Part shown: one piece after another, positions 25,800 to 35,625 of the stretch
Layout of the letters: the number at the start of each line of letters is the position of its first letter
Position numbering within the stretch: position 1 is the first letter of the stretch
Assembly: GCA_964247085.1 (NCBI GenBank)
Contig: CAXTSX010000008.1
Coordinates: forward strand, 31,068 to 95,067
Direction: 5' to 3'
DNA length: 64,000 bases
DNA from: JAAFHZ01 sp964247085
Lineage (GTDB): Bacteria; Cyanobacteriota; Cyanobacteriia; Cyanobacteriales; Chamaesiphonaceae
Position numbers and translations under genes: made by a program
The notes under the pieces: model-generated
Databases searched by the model: none
The model's input: the letters and a program-made list of their open reading frames with translations, nothing else
Told to the model about the DNA's origin: nothing

Positions 25800-27116
25800 T
25801 TAATTCGGTGGTGATAGTGGTAAGGCCACTGTGAAAGTTGTCCAACCGCCCCGGCTATGTACCGTAATTTGGCCGTGCAGTTGCTCGATCAGATCGCGCA
25901 CTAGTGATAATCCTAGTCCTGTACCTCCCTGGCGATGATGATCTGCTGCTGGCACCCGATAAAACCTGTCAAATAGGTGGGGCAAGTCAGCGGCATCGAC
26001 AATTGCCTGATTGCTAACCGTGAAATAAATGGGTACGGCATTGGTGGGGTCGCGCATACTCAGCATCGGCGGCGGGTATTCTAGCTCGCAGACGATTTCT
26101 TGGCCGCTGGCGGTGTATTTACAGGCATTGTGTAACAGCTCGGAGATGATGCGCTGCAAGTAAGCTTCATCGGTGATTACTGGGGAAGGTTGTTCGGGCA
26201 GCCGCAGGCGGAGTTTTTGCTGGTGGCTGGCTGCTCGTGATTGATAGGGCTCGGCGATCGATCGCAGCCAATCGGTCATATCAATTTCGTTTCTTTGGAG
26301 TTGAGCATTGCCGGTTTCAATTTTTTGCAAATCTAAAACATTATTGACGATGCTAATCTCCCGCTCGCATTCTGCCTCCAAAATATTCCAATAGTTCTGG
26401 GTGCGTTTATTAATAAATAGCTCTGCCAGATTTGGATCTTGATCGATACTAATTTTGAGCATCTTTAGTGCCATGCGCATGTTCATCAGCGGGGCGCGCA
26501 GGTCATGGGAAATCTTGCTGATAAACTCGTCTTTATGCTGATCTCGTTGCACTAGTTCGGTCAGCTGGGCATGAAGAATTTCTGCTGACTCCTCATTCTC
26601 TTCATTGAATTCAGGGCGATTATCGTTTGATGCCTGGTTCTGAATAACTTGCGGCACCTGGAGCTGGTAAATCGCAAAAATGGATTGTCCTAATACTTTG
26701 GCTAACACTTGGAGCCAATCAAAATCCCGCAGCTGCCAAATTTCGGTATTGCCAATAATACAAATTCTGCCCCACACCAATTTCTGGCAGTTAATTGGCA
26801 GCAGTACACATTTCCCCTTGACTGCTACGGGGCCAATCTTAGAAATGATGTTAAAAGAAACCATTTCTAGGTCGCGGAGGCGTTGTCCCATGATGGCAGT
26901 GAGTTCACCACTGATTTCGGCGGGTGGCTCTCCACTCAAACCATCAATCAAAGACAAAAAAGAGAAGGGCGGGACATTGTCGGTGGGCGATTGGTGCTGC
27001 CATTCTCCGGTGGCTGGCAAATAGCGTTGAATAGAAACGTGATATACAGCTAATACTTCTCGGATCTGTCGGATGGTTAGCTCACAAACTTGTACTAGCT
27101 CGGGGTGAAACAACAT
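25800..27116 (-). CDS. GAF-domain sensor histidine kinase
   Basis: 438 residues, no transmembrane span, so cytoplasmic. A GAF-like domain (about 1-165, ending AVLGQSIFAIYQLQVP-like pattern) precedes HisKA with ISHDLRAPLMNMRMALKML (phospho-His in SHDLRAPL), an N-box SELLHNACKYT, and G-boxes VSNQA/LPHLFDRFYRV and GGTGLGLSLVRDLIEQLHG. The GAF lacks an obvious bilin-binding Cys. No cognate regulator is adjacent. It diverges from the NblB-like gene, with 60 bases between the two starts. Confidence 0.88.
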   Translation of the reverse strand: MLFHPELVQVCELTIRQIREVLAVYHVSIQRYLPATGEWQHQSPTDNVPPFSFLSLIDGLSGEPPAEISGELTAIMGQRLRDLEMVSFNIISKIGPVAVKGKCVLLPINCQKLVWGRICIIGNTEIWQLRDFDWLQVLAKVLGQSIFAIYQLQVPQVIQNQASNDNRPEFNEENEESAEILHAQLTELVQRDQHKDEFISKISHDLRAPLMNMRMALKMLKISIDQDPNLAELFINKRTQNYWNILEAECEREISIVNNVLDLQKIETGNAQLQRNEIDMTDWLRSIAEPYQSRAASHQQKLRLRLPEQPSPVITDEAYLQRIISELLHNACKYTASGQEIVCELEYPPPMLSMRDPTNAVPIYFTVSNQAIVDAADLPHLFDRFYRVPAADHHRQGGTGLGLSLVRDLIEQLHGQITVHSRGGWTTFTVALPLSPPN

Positions 27117-27176
27117 GTGCCTAGAACTACAAAAAGAATATTGTTACTATTGATAGATAAAGGTTCGGTAACACAA

Positions 27177-27845
27177 ATGGGCGAATACGACTTGGTGGAA
27201 TTATCTCTTAGATTGGAGAGTGAAAATTCCAAGGATCGGATGGTGGCCTTGGCTTCTCTCCGGGCAGTTCCCGCTGCTGAAGCCTTTCCCCTCATCAAAA
27301 AAGTTTTAAATGATGAAAACTTGCAGTTGCGATCGATGGCGGTATTTGCACTGGGAATTAAAGCTACTGCTGAATCATACCCAATTCTAGTCAGTTTACT
27401 CGAAAATGATCCCGATTATGGCATTAGAGCCGATGCTGCTGGTGCGCTAGGTTATTTGGAAGATGCTCGCGCTTTCCATAGTTTGGTGCGGGCTTTTTAT
27501 GAAGATACTGATTGGTTGGTGCGCTTTAGTGCAGCGGTGGCTTTAGGGAATCTGAAAGACCCCCGCGCTTTTGATGTACTAATTAAAGCTCTGGATGCCC
27601 CCGAAGTGGTGGTTATTCAGGCCGCGATTGCCGCCTTGGGTGAAATAAAAGCCTTAGAGTCGATCGATCATATTCTGCGCTTTGCTGATCATGAGGATTG
27701 GTTGGTGCGGCAGCGTTTAGCGGAATCCTTGGGGCAGTTACCATCTCCTAAAAGTGAGGCAGCTTTGAAATACTTAGCCAAAGATCAAAACCCTAATGTG
27801 GCTCAATCAGCGCTATTATCTTTGGCTAAATTGGATGTTAAATAA
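27177..27845 (+). CDS. HEAT-repeat protein, NblB/phycobilin-lyase-like
   Basis: 222 residues from ATG 27177 (MGEYDLVELSLRL). Earlier in-frame starts run into the divergent kinase. Six or so HEAT motifs of ~30 residues are visible (RMVALASLRAVPAAEAFPLI, LRSMAVFALGIKA, IRADAAGALGYLED, VRFSAAVALGNLKDP, IQAAIAALGEIKAL, VRQRLAESLGQLPS). CpcE/F bilin lyases and NblB, which helps dismantle phycobilisomes, share this fold; NblB is the better match by layout. A CpcS-type lyase gene follows 86 bases downstream. Confidence 0.82.
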   Translation: MGEYDLVELSLRLESENSKDRMVALASLRAVPAAEAFPLIKKVLNDENLQLRSMAVFALGIKATAESYPILVSLLENDPDYGIRADAAGALGYLEDARAFHSLVRAFYEDTDWLVRFSAAVALGNLKDPRAFDVLIKALDAPEVVVIQAAIAALGEIKALESIDHILRFADHEDWLVRQRLAESLGQLPSPKSEAALKYLAKDQNPNVAQSALLSLAKLDVK

Positions 27846-27879
27846 TTGCGCCTGGTGCTGGACGGCTGATCCGCTCTAA

Positions 27880-27910
27880 AATTGTGAGTGGTGATATTTT
27901 TCACACAATT
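27880..27910 (+). promoter_or_regulatory. Hairpin upstream of the CpcS-type gene
   Basis: A 7-bp stem (AATTGTG / CACAATT) enclosing 17 bases (TATTTTT in the loop) lies 22 bases before the lyase ATG at 27932. It may affect expression between the HEAT gene and cpcS. Stem is AT-rich and modest. Confidence 0.3.
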
Positions 27911-27931
27911 GATATTTGTATTTTAATATTC

Positions 27932-28468
27932 ATGACTATTCAAGAGTTTTTAGAAATGAGTGCGGGTAAATGGTTCTCGCAGCGTACTAGCCACCAACTT
28001 ACCAACCAACAGTCCGAACATGGTAGCTCCGATATTCTGATTGAAATGTTAGCGGCTGATCATCCCCAGCTATTACAGCTACGTCAACAGCACTCCGCTG
28101 ATCGTAGTCCAGCGGTGGCTGGTATTCAAGTAACTTCTAAAACAGCTCAACAATGGAATGCCCCGAAAAATACGGTGCCGACTAGTACTACAACTGTACT
28201 GATGCCGATCGTTCAGCCTACTGCTAACTCTGTTTCCGGGTCACTGCTATGGATGGCCAATGGTCAGCCCATGCCTCTGGGGAAATTTCAGATCGGAGAA
28301 GACGAGGCGGTAACTCTGTTTCTGTCTTACCAATCGACGCAGATTGAAGAACGAATCTGGTTTGCTAGTCCTAATCTGCGCCTCCGCACTAGTGTGCAAA
28401 AAAGCTCGGCTGGTTGGAGTTTAGCCTCTTTTTGCTCGGAAATTAGGATGGGTGGTGCTTCCGGCTGA
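27932..28468 (+). CDS. cpcS: CpcS/CpeS-type phycobiliprotein lyase
   Basis: 178 residues from ATG 27932 (MTIQEFLEMSAGKWFSQRTSHQL). The start GKWFSQRTSH, the DIVIEML-like strand with ADHPQLLQL, IEERIWFASPNLRLRTS and the SFCSEIRMG end are hallmarks of CpcS-I/CpcU. These lipocalin-fold enzymes attach phycocyanobilin to Cys84-type positions of phycocyanin and allophycocyanin. CpcS and CpcU sometimes act together, and the second partner may be elsewhere. An upstream ATG at 27884 lacks support. Confidence 0.92.
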   Translation: MTIQEFLEMSAGKWFSQRTSHQLTNQQSEHGSSDILIEMLAADHPQLLQLRQQHSADRSPAVAGIQVTSKTAQQWNAPKNTVPTSTTTVLMPIVQPTANSVSGSLLWMANGQPMPLGKFQIGEDEAVTLFLSYQSTQIEERIWFASPNLRLRTSVQKSSAGWSLASFCSEIRMGGASG

Positions 28469-28474
28469 TGATAT

Positions 28475-29131
28475 TTATCTTTTATTTTTTTGGCGAGTTG
28501 GCGCTGCTGCTGCCACCGCCCGGAGTTTGTAATAAAACGGAGAAACCTGGGCTGGTGGTGCCAAAGTTGGCTCATCATCAGTTTCGGCCGCTTGATGCCA
28601 GTCAGCCTGCGATCGGTGGGTTGTTGCTAGGGGATAACTGCTGGGGGTGAGATGGAGTGATGCCTGGCGGAGGGCGGTGGTGAGACGGTTTTGTGGTGGC
28701 AGTGTTTCTAATAATCCTTCATCTAGAGCTGGATCGCTGAGCTCAAAAAGCTCCGTCGATCGATGTGCTTCGGCAATTTCACTGGCTGAAAATAAGGTTT
28801 TTTCCAACTCCAGTTCTGGCTCAGCGGTAGTTTCTTGATCATCAGCAATGGTCAACTGGGCTAAGACTCCTGGGCCGCTGATCATGTCAGCAAATTCCTC
28901 GCTAAAGTGCGGAACGGGTTCGCCCCGCCGCTGCCAACCATTTAAAACTTGTTCGATCGACACCGCCTTATATCGACCCAGGTGGAGAGACTCCACTACA
29001 GCGAGGGACAAAAAACTGGGGTCGTATTTACAGCTCCAAGAGCGCACCATACTCAACGCCGACTGCTCTCCCAGGTCAAACCCGTAGCGTAAAATTAGTG
29101 CCACAACTACATTTTCGTCAGCCAAATTCAT
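28475..29131 (-). CDS. Conserved cyanobacterial protein of unknown function
   Basis: 218 residues. N-terminal ~85 residues (VVVALILRYGFDLGEQSALS, SWSCKYDPSFLSLAVVESLHLGRYKAVSIEQVLNGW in part) look folded, helical, and conserved. The rest is acidic then Pro/Ala-rich, likely disordered, with a basic end (RQKNKR). No catalytic motif is seen. The last stretch faces the cpcS gene, 6 bases between the stops. The conserved block could be a helical DNA- or protein-binding unit, which is speculation. Confidence 0.7.
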   Translation of the reverse strand: MNLADENVVVALILRYGFDLGEQSALSMVRSWSCKYDPSFLSLAVVESLHLGRYKAVSIEQVLNGWQRRGEPVPHFSEEFADMISGPGVLAQLTIADDQETTAEPELELEKTLFSASEIAEAHRSTELFELSDPALDEGLLETLPPQNRLTTALRQASLHLTPSSYPLATTHRSQADWHQAAETDDEPTLAPPAQVSPFYYKLRAVAAAAPTRQKNKR

Positions 29132-29304
29132 ATCTAAAAAACCTTGCTGTGATAGTTAAGTCTGCGCCAGAATGTACTTACTTATCGAATTGTACTACCC
29201 TAACTAATCAAGTAATTGTATAGTAATGCTACAACTGGTAGCAATGTCATAAAGATTTCATAATTCTACGACTATTAACTGTGTTCACAAATTAAGTATT
29301 TATA

Positions 29305-29547
29305 ATGCCAGTAAAAGTACAATTTATACCTAATAATATCGCGGTGATGGCGGAAGTGGGCGAACCACTCTTACAAGTATCTCAGCGAGCTGGAATTGAG
29401 ATACCTACTGGTTGCCTATCTGGTGCTTGTCATGCTTGTGAAGTGGAAATTATGGGGCAAGATGTGGTCTGTGCCTGTATTAGTGGGGTGCCAGCTGGCC
29501 ATCCAGAAATAGTAATTGCCCTGTACGATGATCCGGCCTGGACTTGA
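29305..29547 (+). CDS. Short plant-type [2Fe-2S] ferredoxin
   Basis: 80 residues. Cys ligands are C37-x4-C42-x2-C45 and C56 (or C58) in GCLSGACHACEVEI and VVCACISGVP. This is the chloroplast-type [2Fe-2S] fold, though shorter than PetF and with a non-standard final ligand region. It is probably a minor ferredoxin for a special reaction, not the main photosynthetic carrier. It is a monocistronic gene, closed by the terminator shared with rpoC2. Confidence 0.88.
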   Translation: MPVKVQFIPNNIAVMAEVGEPLLQVSQRAGIEIPTGCLSGACHACEVEIMGQDVVCACISGVPAGHPEIVIALYDDPAWT

Positions 29548-29560
29548 AAATTAGGTTAAT

Positions 29561-29596
29561 AAAAAATGGTAGAGATGACACCTCTACCATTTTTTT
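29561..29596. terminator. Bidirectional terminator between the ferredoxin gene and rpoC2
   Basis: Stem ATGGTAGAG / CTCTACCAT with a 7-nt loop. It is flanked by A6 on the left and T7 on the right, so it acts as a U-tract hairpin on both strands, 20 bases after the ferredoxin stop codon and 29 after that of rpoC2. Confidence 0.9.
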
Positions 29597-29624
29597 AGAT
29601 TTCTACTACTGGTTATGTATCAGA

Positions 29625-32600
29625 TTAGCTATAGTCATCTTCCTCTGGTTCATCAATGTTGCTGGCTTTTTCCCAATCATCGTCAACTTCGTCGCTGACT
29701 ACTGGTCCGCCCATGGGCACGTTGTCTTCATCATTGAAGCCATCTTTGCCAGTGGAGAAGATCGAGAAGCCCTCCGGTGATTCATCAAAATCATAGCGAC
29801 GAGCGCTTTGATCATCCAGAATCATATCTTCGTCGGTACCGACCAAGTTACCTTCGTAGCCGTACATCATTCCCGCGCCCAGATCGCTGTCGAAGCTGGC
29901 CATTGATTCTTCGTAGGCATTGTAACCAGTACCCGCTGGAATCAATCGTCCGATGATCACGTTTTCTTTGAGACCACGTAACCAGTCTGATTTACCTTCG
30001 ATCGCAGCTTCAGTCAGCACCCGAGTGGTTTCTTGGAAACTGGCGGCGGAGATAAAGCTATCGGTATTGAGCGATGCTTTGGTAATTCCCAACAACATCG
30101 GGGTATAAACGGCTGGTGCCGCACCTGTAATCGACATGGCATCATTGACCTGCTCTACTTGGCGCAGTTCGATGAGTTCGCCTGGCAACATGGTGGTGTC
30201 GCCGCCGTCATCGATTCTGACCTTAGAAGTCATCTGCCGGACGATTACTTCAATGTGTTTGTCGGAGATGTCTACCCCTTGGGATTGGTACACAGACTGC
30301 ACTTCGTTCACCAAGAAAGACTGGGCTTTTTGGAGGGCGAGGAGAGCAGCTTCGTAAACATCATGGCTCTCGCGGTGATGTTCAAAGAAGGTTTCGAGGA
30401 TCTCGTGGGGGTTACAAGGGCCATCGGTGAGCGGTTGACCAGCGGTCACTTCTTCACCGTCAGACACAATGATGTTTTGACCAGGGCCGAGGGGGTATTC
30501 AGCTACTAGGCCACCAGCTTCGATCACCTTGATTTCTAGGGGTTCGCCATCATCGCTATAAACAACGGTGGCAGAACCATCCCGGCGGCAGAGAATACAA
30601 GCTTCTTTGGGCTTACGTGCTTCTAGTAGTTCTTCAATCCGGGGCAGACCTTGGATAATATCTCCGGTCTTGGCTCGTTCAAATACTAATAACACTAGAT
30701 TGTCGCCCCGTTGGACTAAGTCGCCGTTGTCAATGTGTAAGATGGCACCAGGCGATACTCGGTAGGGACGGGCTAGCCGTAGGACGATGCCATCTTGCCC
30801 GATTTCTAGTACTTGACCAGATTCGGGTGTGGAAATACCCACAGCAATTTCGCTGCCAGCTACGATTAATTGACCGACTTTGACATGGGCTGTTTCACCA
30901 GCCGTGTCAACGGTGATCCGATCGAGATCGCGAATGACTAGTACGCGACGAACTAGTTCTTCTCCCTCCCGAATGCCGCGCACTTCACCGGGGTGTTTAC
31001 AGCGAATTTCGGTACGAGCGACTACGGCGCCGGGCGCAATCTGCTGGCCATCGGTCACTAATGGTTCAGTGTAGGTACTACCACCCAGCGGATCGGCAGC
31101 GGTATCGCGCCGAATGACTAAGGATTCCAAGATCACCAGTTGCAAACGGCTCACATCTGGGTTGTCTTCGTCGGGTACCAGCTCAATGTCTGCGGCTAAC
31201 TGGGTGGCAGCAGAGGTTTCACCTTCCATTTCTAGTACTAGTTGGGTGCGGAGTAGTTCTACACCATCTACCGACTTGACCCGCTCCCCGTCTTTGTAAG
31301 GGACGCGCTGGACGGCTCGGAGTTCGATCGAACTAGCACCGCCGGACTTATTGATCGATGCCTGGGATGGCATATTGGGTTCGTCAGGTACCTGGTACTC
31401 TACCACTGGTCGCAATAGTAAAGCCGATCCATCGGGGGTTTCGACATACTCTAAGTAGCGCATCTCGGTTACTTCGGCCAGTTCGGGGACTGGTTTTTGG
31501 CCAGGATTCACCAGAGTACCAGTGACTGATTGACCAGTTTCTGGATCATCGAGTAAGAACAATTCACCAGGTTTAATGGTGATTTCGCGCAGAATATCGT
31601 TTTTCTGGACGATTTCGACAATCCCGCTGGTGGCACAGAAGATATCTTTAACAACTTCGGTACCAGCTTCCACGTACTGACCGTCTTCGACGTTCAGCAG
31701 AGTGATGTCTTTGTTGACTTCATGAGATTCTTCTGGCACCCACAGAATTGTACCGCCTTTGACTACTTCGTAGCCCTGCTTGGCTTTGCCTTTCTTTTGC
31801 ACTTCGATGTCGGCATATTTAATAATGCCGCCAGTACGAGTGCGGTATTGATCGTCGATGAGTTCGGCGATCGGAGTTTGGTTCAGCACCTTGGTACCCG
31901 GTGGGGCGATCAGGTGAAAACGTTGACCTTGGGCTGTCGCTACGACATATCGATCACGACTGCCGCTACTTTCGACTGTGACAGTGGCATCATCAAGAGA
32001 CACGGAAGCGGTGATAATATCAATTTCTCGCTCTCCACGTAGACGAACTACCCCACCATTGACGGAGATGAGTTTGGTCTCGGCTAACATGCCATCTAGA
32101 GCTACCGGTTCACCATTTTGAATGGCTGGTTCGGCTCCAGGTGGGAGGTTGTAAACTTCACCGGATAGCACCCAAACTAGACCACCCTTTTGGGCGATCC
32201 GGGTAGTATTACCCTGGCGATCGGTTTTTTCTTCAGGGGTAATGTCGGCAAATAGGACTTCACCTGCTAGATCTGTCGCTACGTCTTTAGTAGCTTTTTC
32301 AGTGGAACGCCGACCCTTGGCCAGAGCTACCTCGGCTAGCATGTCGCCAGCTTTGACTTCAGTGCCATCGGCAATCAGCAGCGTGGAACCAACCGTCAGT
32401 GAGAAAGTTTGTTTTTTGCCCTTGCCGCTGGGTTCCAAATAGAATTCGCCGTTGGCTTCGACCTGTTCTCGATCGTCCCCGTGGCGAGTCCGCATCGAGC
32501 GGGTGCGCAGGGTGCCGTAACGAATGGTGCCATCGACCTTAGCACGTAGTTGTTTTTCTACTTCGCCAGTAAATACCCCACCAGTGTGGAAAGTCCGCAT

Positions 32601-33620
32601 GGTGAGCTGGGTACCAGGTTCGCCGATAGACTGAGCAGCAATAATCCCGACAGCTTCCCCTAGATCCACCATTTTTACGTAGGCTAAACTCCAGCCATAG
32701 CAAGTCTGACAGATCGATCGGGCGGCTTCACAGGTCAGCGGTGAGCGCACATAAACTTCTTGTAAGTTCGCATCGCTGATTTTCTTGATCAGGGCTTCAT
32801 CTAGTTCGTCATTGCGATCGCCCAACATTTCTTTGGTTTTGGGGTGATGCACCGGGGCGGCTAAGATCCGACCAAATAGTCGATCGCCAATCGGGATTAA
32901 GGTGCGTTCCCCATCCATCATGGGCCGCACAAAAACGCCACGAGTAGTGCCGCAGTCTTTTTCGCGCACAATCACATCTTGAGCCACATCCACCAAACGG
33001 CGGGTGAGATAGCCAGAATCCGCTGTCCGCAAGGCGGTATCTACCAGACCTTTCCGGGCACCATAGGACGAAATAATGTATTCAGTTACCGTCAAACCTT
33101 CCCGGAAGTTGGTTTTAATAGGTAAGTCAATAATTTCCCCTTGGGGATTGGACATCAGTCCCCGCATTCCTACCAGCTGCCGTACTTGAGAGAGGTTCCC
33201 CCGCGCTCCCGAGAAGGCCATCATGTAGACGGAGTTCAACGGATAATTTTCTCTAAAGTTAGTGACGACTCGATCTTTCAGTGATTCGGAAGTAGCATTC
33301 CAGGTGTCAATAACTTTTTGGAAACGCTCGACCTCGGTGATTTCGCCCTTGGTATAGCGGGTTTCGGTAGCGCGAATAGTTTCTTCGGCCTCTTCCAGCA
33401 TATCCCGCTTTTCTTCAGGGATTTTCAGGTCGTCGATACTGATTGATACCCCGGCGCGGGTGGCAAAGTGGAAGCCCAATTCTTTTAACCGATCGGCAAT
33501 CTGGGCAGTCCGAGCAGTCCCGTAGTAACGATAAGACCAGGAGATCAGTTTTTTGAGCTGGCCTTTGTCAACCATGCGGTTGTTAAAAGGAAGGACGGGT
33601 CTTTTTTGCTCTTCAGTCAT
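29625..33620 (-). CDS. rpoC2: RNA polymerase subunit beta'' (RpoC2)
   Basis: 1331 residues, the C-terminal half of beta' in cyanobacteria. N-terminal KGQLKKLISWSYRYYGTARTA, ATRAGVSISIDDL, the bridge/trigger region (SGARGNLSQVRQLVGMRGLMSNPQG in part, SYGARKGLVDTALRTADSGYLTRRLVDVAQD in part) and EPGTQLTMRTFHTGG are visible. A long insertion (about residues 350-970) is the cyanobacterial SI3 made of repeated hybrid-motif beta modules. The acidic C-terminal tail is extended. 77 bases after rpoC1. Last gene of the rpo operon. Confidence 0.97.
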   Translation of the reverse strand: MTEEQKRPVLPFNNRMVDKGQLKKLISWSYRYYGTARTAQIADRLKELGFHFATRAGVSISIDDLKIPEEKRDMLEEAEETIRATETRYTKGEITEVERFQKVIDTWNATSESLKDRVVTNFRENYPLNSVYMMAFSGARGNLSQVRQLVGMRGLMSNPQGEIIDLPIKTNFREGLTVTEYIISSYGARKGLVDTALRTADSGYLTRRLVDVAQDVIVREKDCGTTRGVFVRPMMDGERTLIPIGDRLFGRILAAPVHHPKTKEMLGDRNDELDEALIKKISDANLQEVYVRSPLTCEAARSICQTCYGWSLAYVKMVDLGEAVGIIAAQSIGEPGTQLTMRTFHTGGVFTGEVEKQLRAKVDGTIRYGTLRTRSMRTRHGDDREQVEANGEFYLEPSGKGKKQTFSLTVGSTLLIADGTEVKAGDMLAEVALAKGRRSTEKATKDVATDLAGEVLFADITPEEKTDRQGNTTRIAQKGGLVWVLSGEVYNLPPGAEPAIQNGEPVALDGMLAETKLISVNGGVVRLRGEREIDIITASVSLDDATVTVESSGSRDRYVVATAQGQRFHLIAPPGTKVLNQTPIAELIDDQYRTRTGGIIKYADIEVQKKGKAKQGYEVVKGGTILWVPEESHEVNKDITLLNVEDGQYVEAGTEVVKDIFCATSGIVEIVQKNDILREITIKPGELFLLDDPETGQSVTGTLVNPGQKPVPELAEVTEMRYLEYVETPDGSALLLRPVVEYQVPDEPNMPSQASINKSGGASSIELRAVQRVPYKDGERVKSVDGVELLRTQLVLEMEGETSAATQLAADIELVPDEDNPDVSRLQLVILESLVIRRDTAADPLGGSTYTEPLVTDGQQIAPGAVVARTEIRCKHPGEVRGIREGEELVRRVLVIRDLDRITVDTAGETAHVKVGQLIVAGSEIAVGISTPESGQVLEIGQDGIVLRLARPYRVSPGAILHIDNGDLVQRGDNLVLLVFERAKTGDIIQGLPRIEELLEARKPKEACILCRRDGSATVVYSDDGEPLEIKVIEAGGLVAEYPLGPGQNIIVSDGEEVTAGQPLTDGPCNPHEILETFFEHHRESHDVYEAALLALQKAQSFLVNEVQSVYQSQGVDISDKHIEVIVRQMTSKVRIDDGGDTTMLPGELIELRQVEQVNDAMSITGAAPAVYTPMLLGITKASLNTDSFISAASFQETTRVLTEAAIEGKSDWLRGLKENVIIGRLIPAGTGYNAYEESMASFDSDLGAGMMYGYEGNLVGTDEDMILDDQSARRYDFDESPEGFSIFSTGKDGFNDEDNVPMGGPVVSDEVDDDWEKASNIDEPEEDDYS

Positions 33621-33697
33621 GGCGCTTATAAATAGGTAGGAGTTAGTGCGGCCAGGGCGGGGGCTGAGTTGGCCTCAGCGCCACCCTATACTTGGAC

Positions 33698-35575
33698 TTA
33701 GCCCATCAAGACTTCTTGAATGGTTTGGTTATAAATAATCCGGCCAGGGGTGGTAAAGATCATTTGACCGAGTTGTTCGCCTTCATCGGTCATGCGGCGA
33801 CGGCGGTATTTGAAAATCTCGGTTCTAGTGCCATCGCCATGGTCTTGGACTTCCAGCGGTTCCTTTTCTGGCTCATCGGATTCCATTTCGCCGTCATACC
33901 TCACCCAGATGAAATCATGAATGGTGATATCACCTCGATCATAGGCTCGGACAGCATCGTCTAAATTGGCAAACTTCCGATGGGCGGTAGAGGCCAGCGA
34001 TGGATCTTTGGCGGTGAGGTAGTAGCAGCCCAGAACCATATCCTGGGAAGGAGCGACGATCGGCAAGCCAGTTGCTGGGGAAAGAATATTGTTACTGGCC
34101 AGCATCAGCAGGCGGGCTTCGGCTTGGGCTTCCAATGACAGCGGAATGTGGACAGCCATTTGGTCACCGTCAAAGTCGGCGTTAAAGGCTGGACAAACCA
34201 ACGGATGCAGTTGGATGGCGCGGCCTTCTACCAAAATTGGTTCAAAGGCTTGAATGCCAAGTCGGTGCAAGGTTGGTGCCCGGTTGAGCATTACTGGGTG
34301 ACCAGCAATTACTTCTTCTAAAACATCCCAAACAGTAGGGTCACCGCGTTGAATGAGTTTTTTTGCCGCTTTGATGTTGTTGACCAAACTATTTTTGATC
34401 AAGCGCTGAATGACGAAGGGTTGAAAGAGTTCGATCGCCATTTCCCGAGGCAAACCGCACTGGTGAATTTTCAGGTTAGGACCAACGACGATCACCGATC
34501 GACCGGAATAGTCCACCCGTTTACCGAGCAAGTTTTGCCGGAAACGACCCTGTTTCCCTTCAATAATGTCGGATAGAGATTTGAGGGCGCGATTGTTGGC
34601 TCCAACTACGGTACGTCCCCGGCGACCATTGTCGATCAGGGCATCCACTGCTTCTTGGAGCATCCGTTTTTCGTTACGGACAATGATTTCCGGTGCCAGA
34701 ATTTCTTGTAACCGAGCCAGACGATTGTTGCGGTTAATCACTCGGCGGTATAGGTCATTCAAGTCGGAAGTCGCAAAGCGACCACCATCCAGCTGCACCA
34801 TCGGGCGCAGATCCGGTGGAATTACTGGGATGTAACTCAGAATCATCCAATCTGGCTGACTGCCAGTGGCTACAAAGTTATCTACGACCCTTAAACGTTT
34901 AATGAGTTTGGCACGCTTTTGGCCTTTGGCTCCGGAAATCTGCTCGCGGAGGCTTTCGGCCTCAGTCTCCATTTGCAGATCTTGGAGTAGTCGTTGGACA
35001 GCCTCCGCTCCAATGCCCACTTCCACGCCTTCTAAGATGGAGTCTTCGCTGTAGAATTTTTCTTCTACTTCCAGCCACTGTTCTTCGGTCAGGAGTTGCT
35101 TGTAGGTAAGATCTTCGGCGGTGCCGGGGGAGAGTACCACATAGGCGTTGAAGTAGACGATTTGCTCGACATCGCGCAGGGGCATATCCAACAAGATACT
35201 GAGATAGCTGGGGATGCCTTTTAGGTACCAAACATGGGAAACCGGTGCCGCCAACTTGATGTAGCCCATGCGGTGCCGACGTACCCGCGACTCGGTGACT
35301 TCTACACCACAACGTTCGCAGACGATGCCCCGATGGCGTACTCGCTTGTATTTGCCACAGTGACATTCCCAGTCTTTGGCCGGACCAAAGATCCGTTCGC
35401 AGAATAGGCCATCCATTTCTGGCTTGAGTGTCCGGTAGTTAATTGTTTCGGGTTTGGTGACTTCGCCGACCAACGTCCCGTTGGGGAGTGTCCGTTCGCC
35501 CCATTCCTTGATCCGCTCTGGTGAAGCGATCGCAATCTTTACGTAGTCAAATTTGGTCTCAATTTTTTGGCGCAT
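33698..35575 (-). CDS. rpoC1: RNA polymerase subunit gamma (RpoC1)
   Basis: 625 residues from ATG 35575 (MRQKIETKFDYVKIA). An earlier ATG at 35614 adds a non-family lead. The catalytic metal-binding NADFDGDQMAVH is present, as is the zinc-binding CHCGKYKR...CERCGVEVT, and VLEEVIAGHPVMLNRAPTLHR. It is the N-terminal half of beta', a separate gene in cyanobacteria. Only 50 bases separate it from the rpoB stop. Confidence 0.97.
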   Translation of the reverse strand: MRQKIETKFDYVKIAIASPERIKEWGERTLPNGTLVGEVTKPETINYRTLKPEMDGLFCERIFGPAKDWECHCGKYKRVRHRGIVCERCGVEVTESRVRRHRMGYIKLAAPVSHVWYLKGIPSYLSILLDMPLRDVEQIVYFNAYVVLSPGTAEDLTYKQLLTEEQWLEVEEKFYSEDSILEGVEVGIGAEAVQRLLQDLQMETEAESLREQISGAKGQKRAKLIKRLRVVDNFVATGSQPDWMILSYIPVIPPDLRPMVQLDGGRFATSDLNDLYRRVINRNNRLARLQEILAPEIIVRNEKRMLQEAVDALIDNGRRGRTVVGANNRALKSLSDIIEGKQGRFRQNLLGKRVDYSGRSVIVVGPNLKIHQCGLPREMAIELFQPFVIQRLIKNSLVNNIKAAKKLIQRGDPTVWDVLEEVIAGHPVMLNRAPTLHRLGIQAFEPILVEGRAIQLHPLVCPAFNADFDGDQMAVHIPLSLEAQAEARLLMLASNNILSPATGLPIVAPSQDMVLGCYYLTAKDPSLASTAHRKFANLDDAVRAYDRGDITIHDFIWVRYDGEMESDEPEKEPLEVQDHGDGTRTEIFKYRRRRMTDEGEQLGQMIFTTPGRIIYNQTIQEVLMG

Positions 35576-35625
35576 GGTTCGTAAGAATTTGGTAAGACAG
35601 CAAGAACATTCCAACTAGATTGCAG

